Origin: VRUE01 sp044867645
GTDB taxonomy: Bacteria; Actinomycetota; Thermoleophilia; Solirubrobacterales; 70-9
Direction of reading: 5' to 3'
Assembly (NCBI GenBank): GCA_044867645.1
Contig: JBIOVI010000006.1
Coordinates: 7,335 to 71,334 of the forward strand
Length of the DNA: 64,000 nucleotides
Part shown: positions 23,745-31,958 of the stretch, piece after piece
How the letters are laid out: each line of letters opens with the position of its first letter
Position numbering within the stretch: the stretch's first letter is position 1
Made by a program: the position numbers and the translations under genes
Notes under the pieces: generated by a model
Database searches by the model: none
The model's input: the letters and a program-made list of their open reading frames with translations, nothing else
What the model was told of the DNA's origin: nothing

Positions 23745-25490
23745 GTGGAGCAGTATCGGTGCGAGGGATGCGGCCGCGAGTTGTTCGATTTCGGCGACGG
23801 CCCTGCGCCGACGAGGTGCGAGGACTGCATCCCGGAAACCGGCCAAGGCAGTCGCCTCGTAGACCAGCTCAGGACCAACCTTCGCCAGCTACGGCGGAAG
23901 GCGGGCATCGAGAGGGAGGAGCTGGCACGGCGGGCCGGAATGAGCGCCGACGAAATCACCCTGGCCGAGCGCGAGGCGGCCAGAGAACCGGGCGTGACCA
24001 GAGCCCTCCGGCTCGCCCATTCGATCGGCGTCTCGATAGACGACCTCGCCGACCGCATCTACTGGAACCCCGGAGAGATCGCACGTAGCCCCGGCGAACG
24101 CCGCTCCACATCGGAACGGCTCTCGGGGTTCTTCCTCGTATTGCCGGCCAACGTGCCGGTCTTCGATCCGGCGCCGCCGCGCGATCCGGTCACCAGCCGC
24201 AAAGAGCTCGCCGAGATATTTGGCGAGAACCTCCGCAGCGCCCGCGAGCGGCGACACCTATTCCAGAAAACGCTCGCCGACGCAGCCGGCCTCAGCCGGG
24301 AGGGCCTGTCCTACATCGAGCGGGGAATCCACGAGACGACGATCGAGGCCATGCTGTCGATCGCCCGCGCCCTGCAAGTCACGCCCGATGTCTTGCTCGG
24401 CGGCATCTCGTGGGAGCCGCGTCTGCCGCCTTGTGCTCCACCCAGGAGGGGAGGCGCCCAGGGTCACAAGGCGAACAGCCTCGACGGCCCGATCAAATGC
24501 CTTTGGAGGGAAGGCAGGACCAGTGGGGAGATCGCAACCGCCCTCGACGTGCCGCGAGGAACCGTCTCGGCCATCGTCCACCGTCTTCGTGAGCACGGCG
24601 AGGAGCTTCCCTATCGCCGTCCCCCAACGCGAGCCGTACACCAAGGGGCTCGGTGGCGGCGCTGGCGAAGCGTGATGCCGTCCCACGAGGACGATCGCGC
24701 CGTCGAGCTCGAGGAGACGATCAACGCGGCCGACTGGACGAAAGCCTCCGACGCCGAGATAGCGGCGCGGCTCGGCGCCAACGTGGCGCATCACCGTCAT
24801 GCGGCCGGACTCACTTTCAGGGAGCTCGGAGAAGCGGCCGAGCTCGATCGCTCCTACCTGAACCGAATAGAGAAGGGAGAGCTCCTACCGAGGCTCGGTC
24901 TCATCGTGAAGCTGGCGGGATGCTTCAACGTGCGGTGCGGGCATCTAACCTCGGGCATTCTCTGGGAGCCGAGTTTCGGTGCGTTTCGCATTGAGGCGGG
25001 CGGAGAGACAGACACTTCATTGCAGCGCCTGGGGCAGAACGCCCTTCGAGAGCGGAGGCGCGTCGGCGTTTCGCAGCAGGCTCTCAGCTCCCGAGCCTCG
25101 GTCGACCGCAGTGATGTTGTCGATTTCGAGAATGGCAATCGGAACTTCCGAGTGTTCACGGCGGTCAGGCTCGCGGGTGCCCTGGGGGTGAACGTTGCCG
25201 AGCTGTTCTCGGGGGTTGCGGATTGGTATGTCCGGCCGCTTCCGGCTCCCGAATATGCGCCGGGGGATCGACCGCCGACCAAATCCGAGCGCGATGTCGT
25301 GCTCATGCGTATGTGGCGGGAAGGCTGGCCCGAACGGGAGATCGCCGAGGCATTGGACTTGAAGCCGGAGGCCATCGGTTCCTTCGTCCGCGAACTACGC
25401 GACGCGGGCCGACACCTTTCCTATCGTCGGCCTCCACGTCGTGCGGTTGAGGTAGCCGCGCGACGACGGCGGAGTCATTGCGACGATTGA
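23745..25490 (+). CDS. Zinc-ribbon protein with six tandem helix-turn-helix domains
   Basis: A 581-residue putative DNA-binding regulator. Residues 6-28 form a zinc ribbon (Cys6, Cys9, Cys25, Cys28). Then come an XRE-type HTH at about 40-105 (LRQLRRKAGIEREELARRAG), a second at about 145-215 (LFQKTLADAAGLSREGLSYI), and a resolvase-like HTH at about 225-290 ending YRRPPTRAV. The same trio recurs: XRE at about 320-390 (LTFRELGEAAELDRSYLNRI), XRE at about 405-475 (VSQQALSSRASVDRSDVV) and HTH at about 495-560 ending YRRPPRRAV, so the protein arose by internal duplication. GTG at 23745 follows AGAGGGGCGAAAGCC. It is the last gene of the intact module and convergent with the protease gene. Confidence 0.75.
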   Translation: MEQYRCEGCGRELFDFGDGPAPTRCEDCIPETGQGSRLVDQLRTNLRQLRRKAGIEREELARRAGMSADEITLAEREAAREPGVTRALRLAHSIGVSIDDLADRIYWNPGEIARSPGERRSTSERLSGFFLVLPANVPVFDPAPPRDPVTSRKELAEIFGENLRSARERRHLFQKTLADAAGLSREGLSYIERGIHETTIEAMLSIARALQVTPDVLLGGISWEPRLPPCAPPRRGGAQGHKANSLDGPIKCLWREGRTSGEIATALDVPRGTVSAIVHRLREHGEELPYRRPPTRAVHQGARWRRWRSVMPSHEDDRAVELEETINAADWTKASDAEIAARLGANVAHHRHAAGLTFRELGEAAELDRSYLNRIEKGELLPRLGLIVKLAGCFNVRCGHLTSGILWEPSFGAFRIEAGGETDTSLQRLGQNALRERRRVGVSQQALSSRASVDRSDVVDFENGNRNFRVFTAVRLAGALGVNVAELFSGVADWYVRPLPAPEYAPGDRPPTKSERDVVLMRMWREGWPEREIAEALDLKPEAIGSFVRELRDAGRHLSYRRPPRRAVEVAARRRRSHCDD

Positions 25491-25494
25491 GGGG

Positions 25495-26709
25495 TCAGCG
25501 GTAGAACAAGACCCGCGGACAATTTCGCGCGCCACGATAGAGCCAGCAGGCGGCGTTATACCGTTTGATCCGATAGCGGAAATGAACCGGCGAACCTTCC
25601 TTCGGAAGGGAGAGATAGGTCGTGATCGCCCCGGTATAGACCTTGCGGGCCTGGTACCAGAATACGCCGCACTTCGCCTTCTCGCGTTCGATTCGCCGGC
25701 AAGCGATTTCCTTGAACTTGCCACGCAAGAAGCGGTTGCGAAAGTCGAATGCCAGAACTTCCCGTGACAGGTACGTGGCGGCAGCGATCGTCAGCGGGGG
25801 CAAGGAAAGGAGCCTGGGAACGAATATCTCCGGCGCCGACGCTCCATGTTCGACGGCGTTTATCCACTGACCTATCCACTGGGATACTCCGTCTACTCGC
25901 GTCTGCACCTCGGGACTATGCGCATTGCAGCCAACGACCCCGTAGCTGATTATGCCGACCTGGACGGGCGTTCCATCGGATCGCACGGCAATACTCGGAC
26001 CGCCGCTGTCGCCGTTACAGGAGGAGACTTCAAACTTCGGCGCCGCGATAGCACATAGCTGAGCGACGCTCTCATAGCCGGGCGGGATTCGTCCTATCTT
26101 GCGCCGACAATAGCCGGGGCTTTGAATCACAGTTTCGCCCTCACGCAGCACAGTTGGAGTTCGTACCGAAGTGCCGCTGGTCAAACCCCAGCCAGCGATC
26201 TTGATCGGCGTCCCAGCGGTGTAGAGGGCACCATCGCCTGCGTCCGCAATTGGGATTGCCGGAGCATTGACCGGGGCCTGCAAGACCAGCAGCGCGGCAT
26301 CGGGCCTTAGCGTCGAAACGCTAAACCCCGGGGAGACCAGAACTTCGGCAACCTGCGAGACGTTGGCTGAAGTCAACAGCTTCAAATCCGATATGCCGGT
26401 CACAACATGGAAGTTGCCAGGAGATTGAATATGGCCGGCTTCGCTAAGGACGCAATGGGCGGCGGTCAGAACAAGGCGCGGGGCAACGACAGATCCAGTG
26501 CATTCATAGGCATCAACTGAACCGTCGTAGGTGATATGCGCCAGCCAGGGGAGCTCGGTGATCGACGCACTGGTCCCCTTGACAATCGAGGTAGTCGCTA
26601 CAGGCCCGCCCATTTGACGCTGATCGGCAAACCCAGTATCCGCGGTAATCCCGGCAATTAGCACCACGAGCGTGACGATTCTGCCTACTGTCCGCATCTT
26701 CGTCGTCAC
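25495..26709 (-). CDS. Secreted trypsin-like (S1) serine protease
   Basis: A 404-residue chymotrypsin-fold protease with an N-terminal signal peptide (residues about 1-28, TLVVLIAGITADTGFAD). The catalytic triad is complete: His in VLTAAHCVLSE, Asp in LRPDAALLVLQAP, Ser in CNGDSGGPSIAV. Cys pairs flank His and Ser as in S1 enzymes. Beyond the protease domain (after about residue 280) a 110-residue C-terminal extension follows with aromatic and cysteine residues (ACRRIEREKAKCGVFWYQ, CWLYRGARNC), perhaps a wall- or substrate-binding unit. It is extracellular cargo of the conjugative element and converges on the multi-HTH gene, with stop codons 4 bases apart. The GC content looks lower than in neighbouring genes. 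Confidence 0.88.
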   Translation of the reverse strand: MTTKMRTVGRIVTLVVLIAGITADTGFADQRQMGGPVATTSIVKGTSASITELPWLAHITYDGSVDAYECTGSVVAPRLVLTAAHCVLSEAGHIQSPGNFHVVTGISDLKLLTSANVSQVAEVLVSPGFSVSTLRPDAALLVLQAPVNAPAIPIADAGDGALYTAGTPIKIAGWGLTSGTSVRTPTVLREGETVIQSPGYCRRKIGRIPPGYESVAQLCAIAAPKFEVSSCNGDSGGPSIAVRSDGTPVQVGIISYGVVGCNAHSPEVQTRVDGVSQWIGQWINAVEHGASAPEIFVPRLLSLPPLTIAAATYLSREVLAFDFRNRFLRGKFKEIACRRIEREKAKCGVFWYQARKVYTGAITTYLSLPKEGSPVHFRYRIKRYNAACWLYRGARNCPRVLFYR

Positions 26710-26733
26710 CTCTCTATGCCAGAGACGAATAGG

Positions 26734-27177
26734 TCATGGAACTTCCCAGGGTTCTACATGGCTGAGGCAGCCGACTTCTTGCGCTTCCGATACAGCCCCT
26801 TCGCAGTATTCCTGAACCTCGGGTGGTGCTTCTTCGGCCCGTTCGATGTCGTCGGGCTCAAATTCGTAGGAAGGTTCGCCATTCTCCTTGAGGGGCGTGG
26901 GATTGATGCTTCCACCGCCGTAGCCGACTTCTTCTTCCATAGCTTCTTCGGCTTCTTCCCAGCCTTCGTTCCACCCTTCTTCGGCCCCTTCCAAATAGCC
27001 TTCTTCGCGGGCCGCAGAGAGACGCTTATCTGCTGATGCTTCCGCTTTCGTGCGACCCGTGAGTTCCCCACGATGGTAAGCCCGCTTAAGCGCCGCCCTG
27101 TCGGGCTTCGCTTCGCCGCAGCCGCCGACTACAACGGCAAGGCCAACAACTGCCCCTATGGTCAAACGTAGCTTCAT
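26734..27177 (-). CDS. Putative lipoprotein, highly acidic (147 aa)
   Basis: ATG at 27177 opens a lipoprotein-type signal peptide, MKLRLTIGAVVGLAVVVGGC, with the lipobox VVGGC and Cys20 as the modification site. The mature part is charged, with a long Glu-rich helix (REEGYLEGAEEGWNEGWEEA, EEAMEEEVGY) and a C-terminal pair of cysteines (QEYCEGAVSE, VGCLSHVE). The frame extends upstream without protein character, so this start is preferred. It should be anchored on the outer face of the membrane. No family recognised. It lies between the protease and the DUF6636-like gene, in the same orientation, as part of a secreted-protein cluster. Confidence 0.7.
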   Translation of the reverse strand: MKLRLTIGAVVGLAVVVGGCGEAKPDRAALKRAYHRGELTGRTKAEASADKRLSAAREEGYLEGAEEGWNEGWEEAEEAMEEEVGYGGGSINPTPLKENGEPSYEFEPDDIERAEEAPPEVQEYCEGAVSEAQEVGCLSHVEPWEVP

Positions 27178-27223
27178 GCGCCGTTCCCAGCCAGAGAACG
27201 GAGCATACCTAGAATCGCCGGAC

Positions 27224-28021
27224 CTAAAACAGCTTGAGCTTCTGGACCGAGAGAAGGATGCCTTGACCGCTTTTCGTGACGCAGACCAGAGCCTGTTCTC
27301 GGCTTTCGCAGGCAAATGGACCCCTGCCGACTGCTTTTCCGTATTGAAGCGTCGGGAATCCTCCGCCCCCTGGATCAACAACGGCTCCATCGGTGCAGAG
27401 AAAGGTGTGGCCGTGGGGAGTTAGTTCGATGGCATGGCCCCATGACGACGACGCGGGGTATTCGCAATCGGCGGGGACCGGAGGCGGCGACCAACTGAAC
27501 TTGAAGATGTTGCAGATGACGTTAGTCCGAGTCATCGCGCATCCGATGTTCCCGGAAGGGGTTTGGAAGATGATCGGTCGTCCGTTCGAGCTAGGTTGGG
27601 GGGAGGGCTGGACAGGTGCCTGGTCAGTGTGGGCCGCGGGAGCCAGGCCGATCACGTCGAACCGGTGCCCTCCCTGGCGACAGCGGACGATCAACGGATA
27701 TTCGGCAAGTGGGTATTCCGTGCAGCTCCAGCCATCGACCTCCGATGCCTTGCCGATGCCGGCGGCCTCACCCGAGCGCACAGCTTCCTTGTATGCGGTA
27801 TAGACCCCTCGGGATTCGGCGCAGCTCATAGCTTCCGAGTTGAGTTCAATTTCAACTTCGCCGCCCATTGATTCAAGCTGGCACGGGGGGCCGATGTTGG
27901 CCACGGCTTCGGTCTTGGTCGAATCGCTGGAGTCGTTGGTCGCAAGGAGAGCAACCGCAACGCCAAGAGCGACAACAGCAGTTGCCAGAACGCCAATCAG
28001 CACGCCGGATCGGAAGCCCAC
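27224..28021 (-). CDS. Secreted or membrane-anchored DUF6636-like protein
   Basis: A 265-residue protein with one N-terminal hydrophobic segment (VLIGVLATAVVALGVAVALLA) and then an extracytoplasmic region. The segment FQTPSGNIGCAMTRTNVICNI and the later LPHG-like ELTPHGHTFLCTDGAV, GRGPFACESREQALVC carry the conserved cysteines and GN-IGC motif that I associate with the actinobacterial DUF6636 family. A DUF4333-like Cys-rich half may be present around CQLESMGGEVEIEL. Function unknown; four or more cysteines suggest disulfides outside the cell. It is one of five consecutive minus-strand genes for exported proteins. Confidence 0.7.
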   Translation of the reverse strand: MGFRSGVLIGVLATAVVALGVAVALLATNDSSDSTKTEAVANIGPPCQLESMGGEVEIELNSEAMSCAESRGVYTAYKEAVRSGEAAGIGKASEVDGWSCTEYPLAEYPLIVRCRQGGHRFDVIGLAPAAHTDQAPVQPSPQPSSNGRPIIFQTPSGNIGCAMTRTNVICNIFKFSWSPPPVPADCEYPASSSWGHAIELTPHGHTFLCTDGAVVDPGGGGFPTLQYGKAVGRGPFACESREQALVCVTKSGQGILLSVQKLKLF

Positions 28022-28081
28022 GGCACTGACCCTATCCTGAAACAGACCGACCTTCGACGGCTTGGCCGCTGTCGAACACCG

Positions 28082-28510
28082 TCACTTCCGTTCGCAGTTG
28101 GCGACCACCAGGAAGTCCTTTCGCGCGGCGCCCCCGAGGTCGGAGTTCATCGACACATACCAGCCTCGCTTGCTTGGAACTGGCCCGGATTCGACCAGCC
28201 AGATGTGCTGGATATTGGTGGCTGAGCCGGCCATCTGGCGCACGCCTCCTGAAATCACTCGCTCTCCCTTTTTGCAGATCGCGTGGCCGGTCGCAATGAA
28301 GAACGAGCCGTCGAACGGCGTCGTGTCCCTATCTACGATCTTGCCGAAGCGGAGCGCCAGCTTGCCCCGCGAGTGGCCGCTCGCTCGAGCTTCGTTCCCA
28401 CTACCCTGGCCGCCGCGAGAGACAGCGAGAGCGCTGCCCCCCAGCGAGGCGAAGAGAGCGATCATCGCCACAACCATCGCCGGGGAGGGGCGACCGAGTT
28501 TGATCTTCAT
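28082..28510 (-). CDS. Small secreted protein of a Thermoleophilia-type family
   Basis: A 142-residue exported protein. The opening RPSPAMVVAMIALFASLGGSALA is an N-terminal signature that recurs in many Solirubrobacterales secreted proteins (typically RRPSPALVVALLALFVALGG), so it also serves as a taxonomic hint. The mature part includes SFFIATGHAICKKGERVISG and DFLVVANCERK, with two cysteines likely disulfide-bonded, a pattern seen in those proteins, whose role is unknown. The ATG at 28510 is preceded by AGGAGG, a good ribosome binding site. It is followed on the same strand by the DUF6636-like gene 60 bases on. Confidence 0.75.
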   Translation of the reverse strand: MKIKLGRPSPAMVVAMIALFASLGGSALAVSRGGQGSGNEARASGHSRGKLALRFGKIVDRDTTPFDGSFFIATGHAICKKGERVISGGVRQMAGSATNIQHIWLVESGPVPSKRGWYVSMNSDLGGAARKDFLVVANCERK

Positions 28511-28555
28511 GGCAATTCCTCCTTGGTTGCGACAGTCGTTGAACTGACCATCTGC

Positions 28556-30133
28556 TTAGCGCCTCACTCGGATGTAGCGAGGCACGGAGTGGCCTCGCAC
28601 GTAGGGATACCCGTTCTGTTCGGGCACAACGGCGTTGAAAACGAACCTCGTAGTCCTTGGCACGGGAGAGAAGGCATAGGCGGCACGGTAGTGGCAGAGC
28701 GCGTCGGTCTTCGCGCGTCGGACTAGAAACCTTCGCTTCGCGCCGGGCACAGTCCCGCGCATGACGACGACCCGCAGCGCGCAGCTCGGCCCGGCGATCT
28801 CCCCGGAGAAGTAGATGCGTTTGTGGACGCGGGTGCGGTGGCGACTCAAGTGGAGCGTCACGCGGGTCCGCATGTGGAGGGTCAGATCAGTGGAGGTCTG
28901 AAACGCTCCGAAGCGGTAGGCGACCCGGAAGGACCGCGACGGGCCCCGCCGCAGCTTGAACGTCCAGCCGCCGTTTTCGTTCGTCGTCGCGGTACCGATC
29001 AGATGGAAAGGGCGCCCGGATAGATCGGTGTGGCCCTGGAGGCAGACCTGAGCGTTGGCGACCGGGTTGCCTGCCGGGTCGCGGAGGCGCCCACGGATCA
29101 GAGCGCGATGGCGGAACGCCAGGGTCCGCTCTCCCTTGTGGTTGCCCGCGAAGCCAGCAGTGATCGTGTTGCCGCCGCCGACGGTCGAGCCGGGGCAGAG
29201 GTTGTTGATGAGGACTTCCTTCGATTCGCAGGCGGCGTTGGGCGTCCCCGTCTGCGCGTAGTCGTAGACGCAGACCGAGATCGAGTTGACGCCCTCCCGA
29301 AACGGCGCCTTCGCCGTGTCAAGCGTGTAGGTCTTGCCGAAGCTCGGCGGGCAGGGCGAGAGCCGCGAGGTCATGTTGCCCGGTAGGGGATTGCAGGACC
29401 CGGAGAGATCGTCGCCCGTTGCTCCCTGACCGTTGACGGCCACCTGGACCGACTGCAACCCGGCGCCCTGATCCGCGGCCGAGACCGCGATCGTCTGAGG
29501 ACCGCGCAGTTCCGCGCCGGAGAACATCGAGCCGCCGATCGAGATAGTGGGACTGACGACATCGGTTAGCTGGATGCGGACCTGCTTGACGTAGGTGTGC
29601 GCCCCTCCCGCAGCGCCGACACAACGGTTCCCGCTGTTTGGCTGCGTGCATTCCAAACGAGCGACAAGAAAGCGCCAGTTGCCGGCCGGAATGCCAGCCT
29701 CGTGCCCTTGGTCGTCGTTCTGATTCTCGTAAGAAAGACCTCCCCCGGTGTCGGGGGAAACCACGAGGTAGCCATGCTGGCCGGATTCAGTGGCGAGCCT
29801 GCTAAAGGTCGAGCCGCCAGTGATGTAGGTGCCCGCAGGGGCCGTCCAGACCCAGGCCCCATAGCCGCCCTGGACGGTTCCGGTTTCTCCGTTGGAGAGG
29901 CTGTGGACGATCTGGAGGCCCGGCGCCGAGGGGGAGCAGTCGGCATGTGAGAGGTAATGAGTGGTCGATGCGGTGAACCCTGCGTCGTCAGCGCCGGTAT
30001 AGACCCCGGGCGAGCACTGAGCCACGATGTAGCTGCCGGCCGAGGCTGGGCTGACGGCGACGAGTGACGCTGCTACGACGAGCAGCGCGAGGCCACCGAG
30101 CCGGATGGAGTTCATCTTGAGAGTGCCGATCAT
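28556..30133 (-). CDS. Large secreted protein with Ig/carboxypeptidase-regulatory-like domain
   Basis: A 525-residue exported protein with a signal peptide (LGGLALLVVAASLVAVSPASA). The N-terminal 200 residues contain a carbohydrate-binding-like fold region (YIVAQCSPGVYTGADDAGF, YGAWVWTAPAGTYITGG). The middle has a bacterial Ig-like repeat (PTISIGGSMFSGAELRGPQT, ISVSAADQGAGLQSV-type). Around residues 350-420 GRLRDPAGNPVANAQVCLQG and NENGGWTFKLRRGPSR are a carboxypeptidase-regulatory-like repeat. Such proteins are abundant in Solirubrobacterales, with no assigned role; adhesion or surface coating is a guess. A second in-frame ATG lies 18 bases downstream of 30133; neither has a strong ribosome binding site. 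Confidence 0.65.
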   Translation of the reverse strand: MIGTLKMNSIRLGGLALLVVAASLVAVSPASAGSYIVAQCSPGVYTGADDAGFTASTTHYLSHADCSPSAPGLQIVHSLSNGETGTVQGGYGAWVWTAPAGTYITGGSTFSRLATESGQHGYLVVSPDTGGGLSYENQNDDQGHEAGIPAGNWRFLVARLECTQPNSGNRCVGAAGGAHTYVKQVRIQLTDVVSPTISIGGSMFSGAELRGPQTIAVSAADQGAGLQSVQVAVNGQGATGDDLSGSCNPLPGNMTSRLSPCPPSFGKTYTLDTAKAPFREGVNSISVCVYDYAQTGTPNAACESKEVLINNLCPGSTVGGGNTITAGFAGNHKGERTLAFRHRALIRGRLRDPAGNPVANAQVCLQGHTDLSGRPFHLIGTATTNENGGWTFKLRRGPSRSFRVAYRFGAFQTSTDLTLHMRTRVTLHLSRHRTRVHKRIYFSGEIAGPSCALRVVVMRGTVPGAKRRFLVRRAKTDALCHYRAAYAFSPVPRTTRFVFNAVVPEQNGYPYVRGHSVPRYIRVRR

Positions 30134-30250
30134 CGCGCTTCACCTACCCGGATCGCGGTTGTAAAAGGCAGCGCTCGTGAAGACGAGGCAATGGATCGCC
30201 AGTGAGCGCTCCACCCTCTTGTCGATCAGCGAAGTGAAGTGCGTCACGAC

Positions 30251-31444
30251 TCAAGGGCCAAACTGTTCGTTGGCGGTCTGGGTTGGTGACGCGGAGCCGG
30301 TCGATTCCGGTGCGGGGGCCGGAGCGGGTTCAGGTGCCGGCGCCGAACTGGAGGGCGCCGGTTCTGCCGCCGACTCTGGAGCGAACTGCGAGCTGGCCGC
30401 ATGGGTCGCCCGTCGCGCTCTCGCTTCCTCCCCGCTCCCCGAGCTCGAATCTCGCTGACTCGGCTGTGGTGCCGCTTCCGGCTCCGAAGAGCTCCGGGGG
30501 ACCGGGGTCCTTCGTTCGGTGGGCTTCGCCCTTACATGCGACCGGGCGTGCTCGTGAGCCGGGGGTGACTTAGGCGAGCCACCGTGCAAGAGGTCGATGC
30601 CTCCCACGCCCGGGCCAACCACGCCGGTCACGCACACCGCCGCGGCAACCGCAGCCCCGCAAACGCCGGCCGTCTTGGCGATCGGCCCGCTCGCCACGCT
30701 GACGATGCTTTCCCCTCCCCCCGATGAGAGGAGGCGTGCCACGGAATCGCGCACACGGTCGCCCAACGCCGCGAAACTCCCGCGTGCTGAGTCGAAGACA
30801 GCGACGAGCTGATCGGTAATACCCGTGTGACCCTGGGCGCCAGCCAAACTGAGCCACGCGGCGAGGCCAACCTCGATCGCCGTCCGGTCGCCCTGCTGAG
30901 GCACCGGCTTGATGACACCGAAGCGCTCGCGTAGCGCCCTCAGCGCGGAGTCCCTACGCCGGCGAAAGGTCGGCTCGCTCCAGCCAAGCGCGTCCGCGCC
31001 CTCGCGGGTCGATCGCTCCTCGAAGTAGTAGAGGCTCAGGGCCTGGCGCTGAGGGACAGAGAGCTTCCGAATCGCACGATGAAGCTGCTCGGCCTCGATG
31101 TGGCGGATCGCCTCCTCATCGGGCGGCGCGCTGGCACCATCGGCTATTTCAAGCGCCGCCTCGGCTGCGACGGGGGTCGCTTCTCGCCCCTCCCGTCGCA
31201 GTTGGTCGATCGCACGCCGGAACGCGGTATTGACGATCCAGCCTCCGGGGTTGTCGATCTCCTGGCCCTGCTCACATGCCCGCGCGTACTCGGTCAGCGC
31301 CTGCTGGATCAGTTCCTCGGCATGGCGCTCGATGAAAGGCTCAGAGAGCTGGTGAGCTCTGAGCTTGCCCGAGAGCGCCACCTCAATCGCACGTAGCTGG
31401 CTGGCATCGAGGGGCTGCCTCTTTTCAATCAGCTTCGACGCCAT
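30251..31444 (-). CDS. ECF-type sigma factor fused to membrane and Pro/Ala-rich tail
   Basis: A 397-residue protein. Region 2 lies at about residues 25-90 (ELIQQALTEYARACEQG, GGWIVNTAFRRAIDQLRR) and region 4 at about 120-175 (LSVPQRQALSLYYFEERSTR, ALGWSEPTFRRRRDSALRAL). A hydrophobic segment follows (VCGAAVAAAVCVTGVVGPG, about residues 270-288), then about 100 residues rich in Pro, Ala, Ser and Glu. This makes a membrane-tethered sigma factor, in which the tail may sense an outside signal, as proposed for other sigma fusions in these bacteria. It shares the plan of the chromosomal gene at 55713. It is divergent from the ArsR-like regulator and the secretion operon, with 172 bases between. Confidence 0.75.
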   Translation of the reverse strand: MASKLIEKRQPLDASQLRAIEVALSGKLRAHQLSEPFIERHAEELIQQALTEYARACEQGQEIDNPGGWIVNTAFRRAIDQLRREGREATPVAAEAALEIADGASAPPDEEAIRHIEAEQLHRAIRKLSVPQRQALSLYYFEERSTREGADALGWSEPTFRRRRDSALRALRERFGVIKPVPQQGDRTAIEVGLAAWLSLAGAQGHTGITDQLVAVFDSARGSFAALGDRVRDSVARLLSSGGGESIVSVASGPIAKTAGVCGAAVAAAVCVTGVVGPGVGGIDLLHGGSPKSPPAHEHARSHVRAKPTERRTPVPRSSSEPEAAPQPSQRDSSSGSGEEARARRATHAASSQFAPESAAEPAPSSSAPAPEPAPAPAPESTGSASPTQTANEQFGP

Positions 31445-31550
31445 TACTTAATTTTAAGCATGGCGCGTCGGCCGCGGGGAAAGCGGTGCCAGCGGATCGC
31501 TTGCTTATTTGGTCGCACCATTCCCCTCCTTTGTCGAGCACGGTGTCGAT

Positions 31551-31598
31551 CTGCGTCACGGATTTTGAAAATCGAAAACTGGCGACGCATTTGCCGAC
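31551..31598. promoter_or_regulatory. Candidate operator upstream of the secretion operon
   Basis: GATTTTGAAAATC (31561-31573) is a perfect inverted repeat around a central G, and TGCGTC near 31551 is mirrored by GACGCA near 31583. It lies about 45 bases before the GTG of the ArsR-like gene, the usual place for autoregulation. Binding is inferred. Confidence 0.4.
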
Positions 31599-31616
31599 TC
31601 ACATCGACAGGGGGGT

Positions 31617-31958
31617 GTGAATACAAAATCCACACATAACTCTTCCGAGCGATTTCCGGAGTATGCGGTTGAGATAGTCGCGGCGAGGTTGGCCGCAATT
31701 GCTGATCCGACCCGCATTCGACTCTTGGAGTTGCTGAATGTGTGTGATGCCACCGTAAGCGAAATCAGCGAACGGCTGGACATTGCACCGGCAGAGGTGT
31801 CACAACACCTAGCCGCACTACACGCAGGGGGATTCGTGTCCCGTTGGGGCTCGCCTGCCACGTACCACCTAATCGACTGGACCGACTGGTGGGTCATTGA
31901 GCAGGTAGCCCGTAATCTCACCGACCCACACCGGGCGGATCGAGGTGACGTCAAGTGA
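31617..31958 (+). CDS. ArsR-family winged-helix regulator
   Basis: A 113-residue winged-helix protein. The block YAVEIVAARLAAIADPTRIR and LLELLNVCDATVSEISERLD followed by IAPAEVSQHLAALHAGGFVS is the canonical ArsR fold: first helices, the P-T-R-I turn, then the recognition helix SQHLAAL. The lone Cys (NVCDA) cannot form a typical metal site, so metal sensing is unlikely. GTG at 31617 is the first start in frame. Its last bases overlap the GTG of the TcpC-like gene (GTGA at 31955-31958), so it is the first gene of the conjugation operon and the probable repressor of transfer. The base composition looks more AT-rich than downstream genes. Confidence 0.82.
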   Translation: MNTKSTHNSSERFPEYAVEIVAARLAAIADPTRIRLLELLNVCDATVSEISERLDIAPAEVSQHLAALHAGGFVSRWGSPATYHLIDWTDWWVIEQVARNLTDPHRADRGDVK

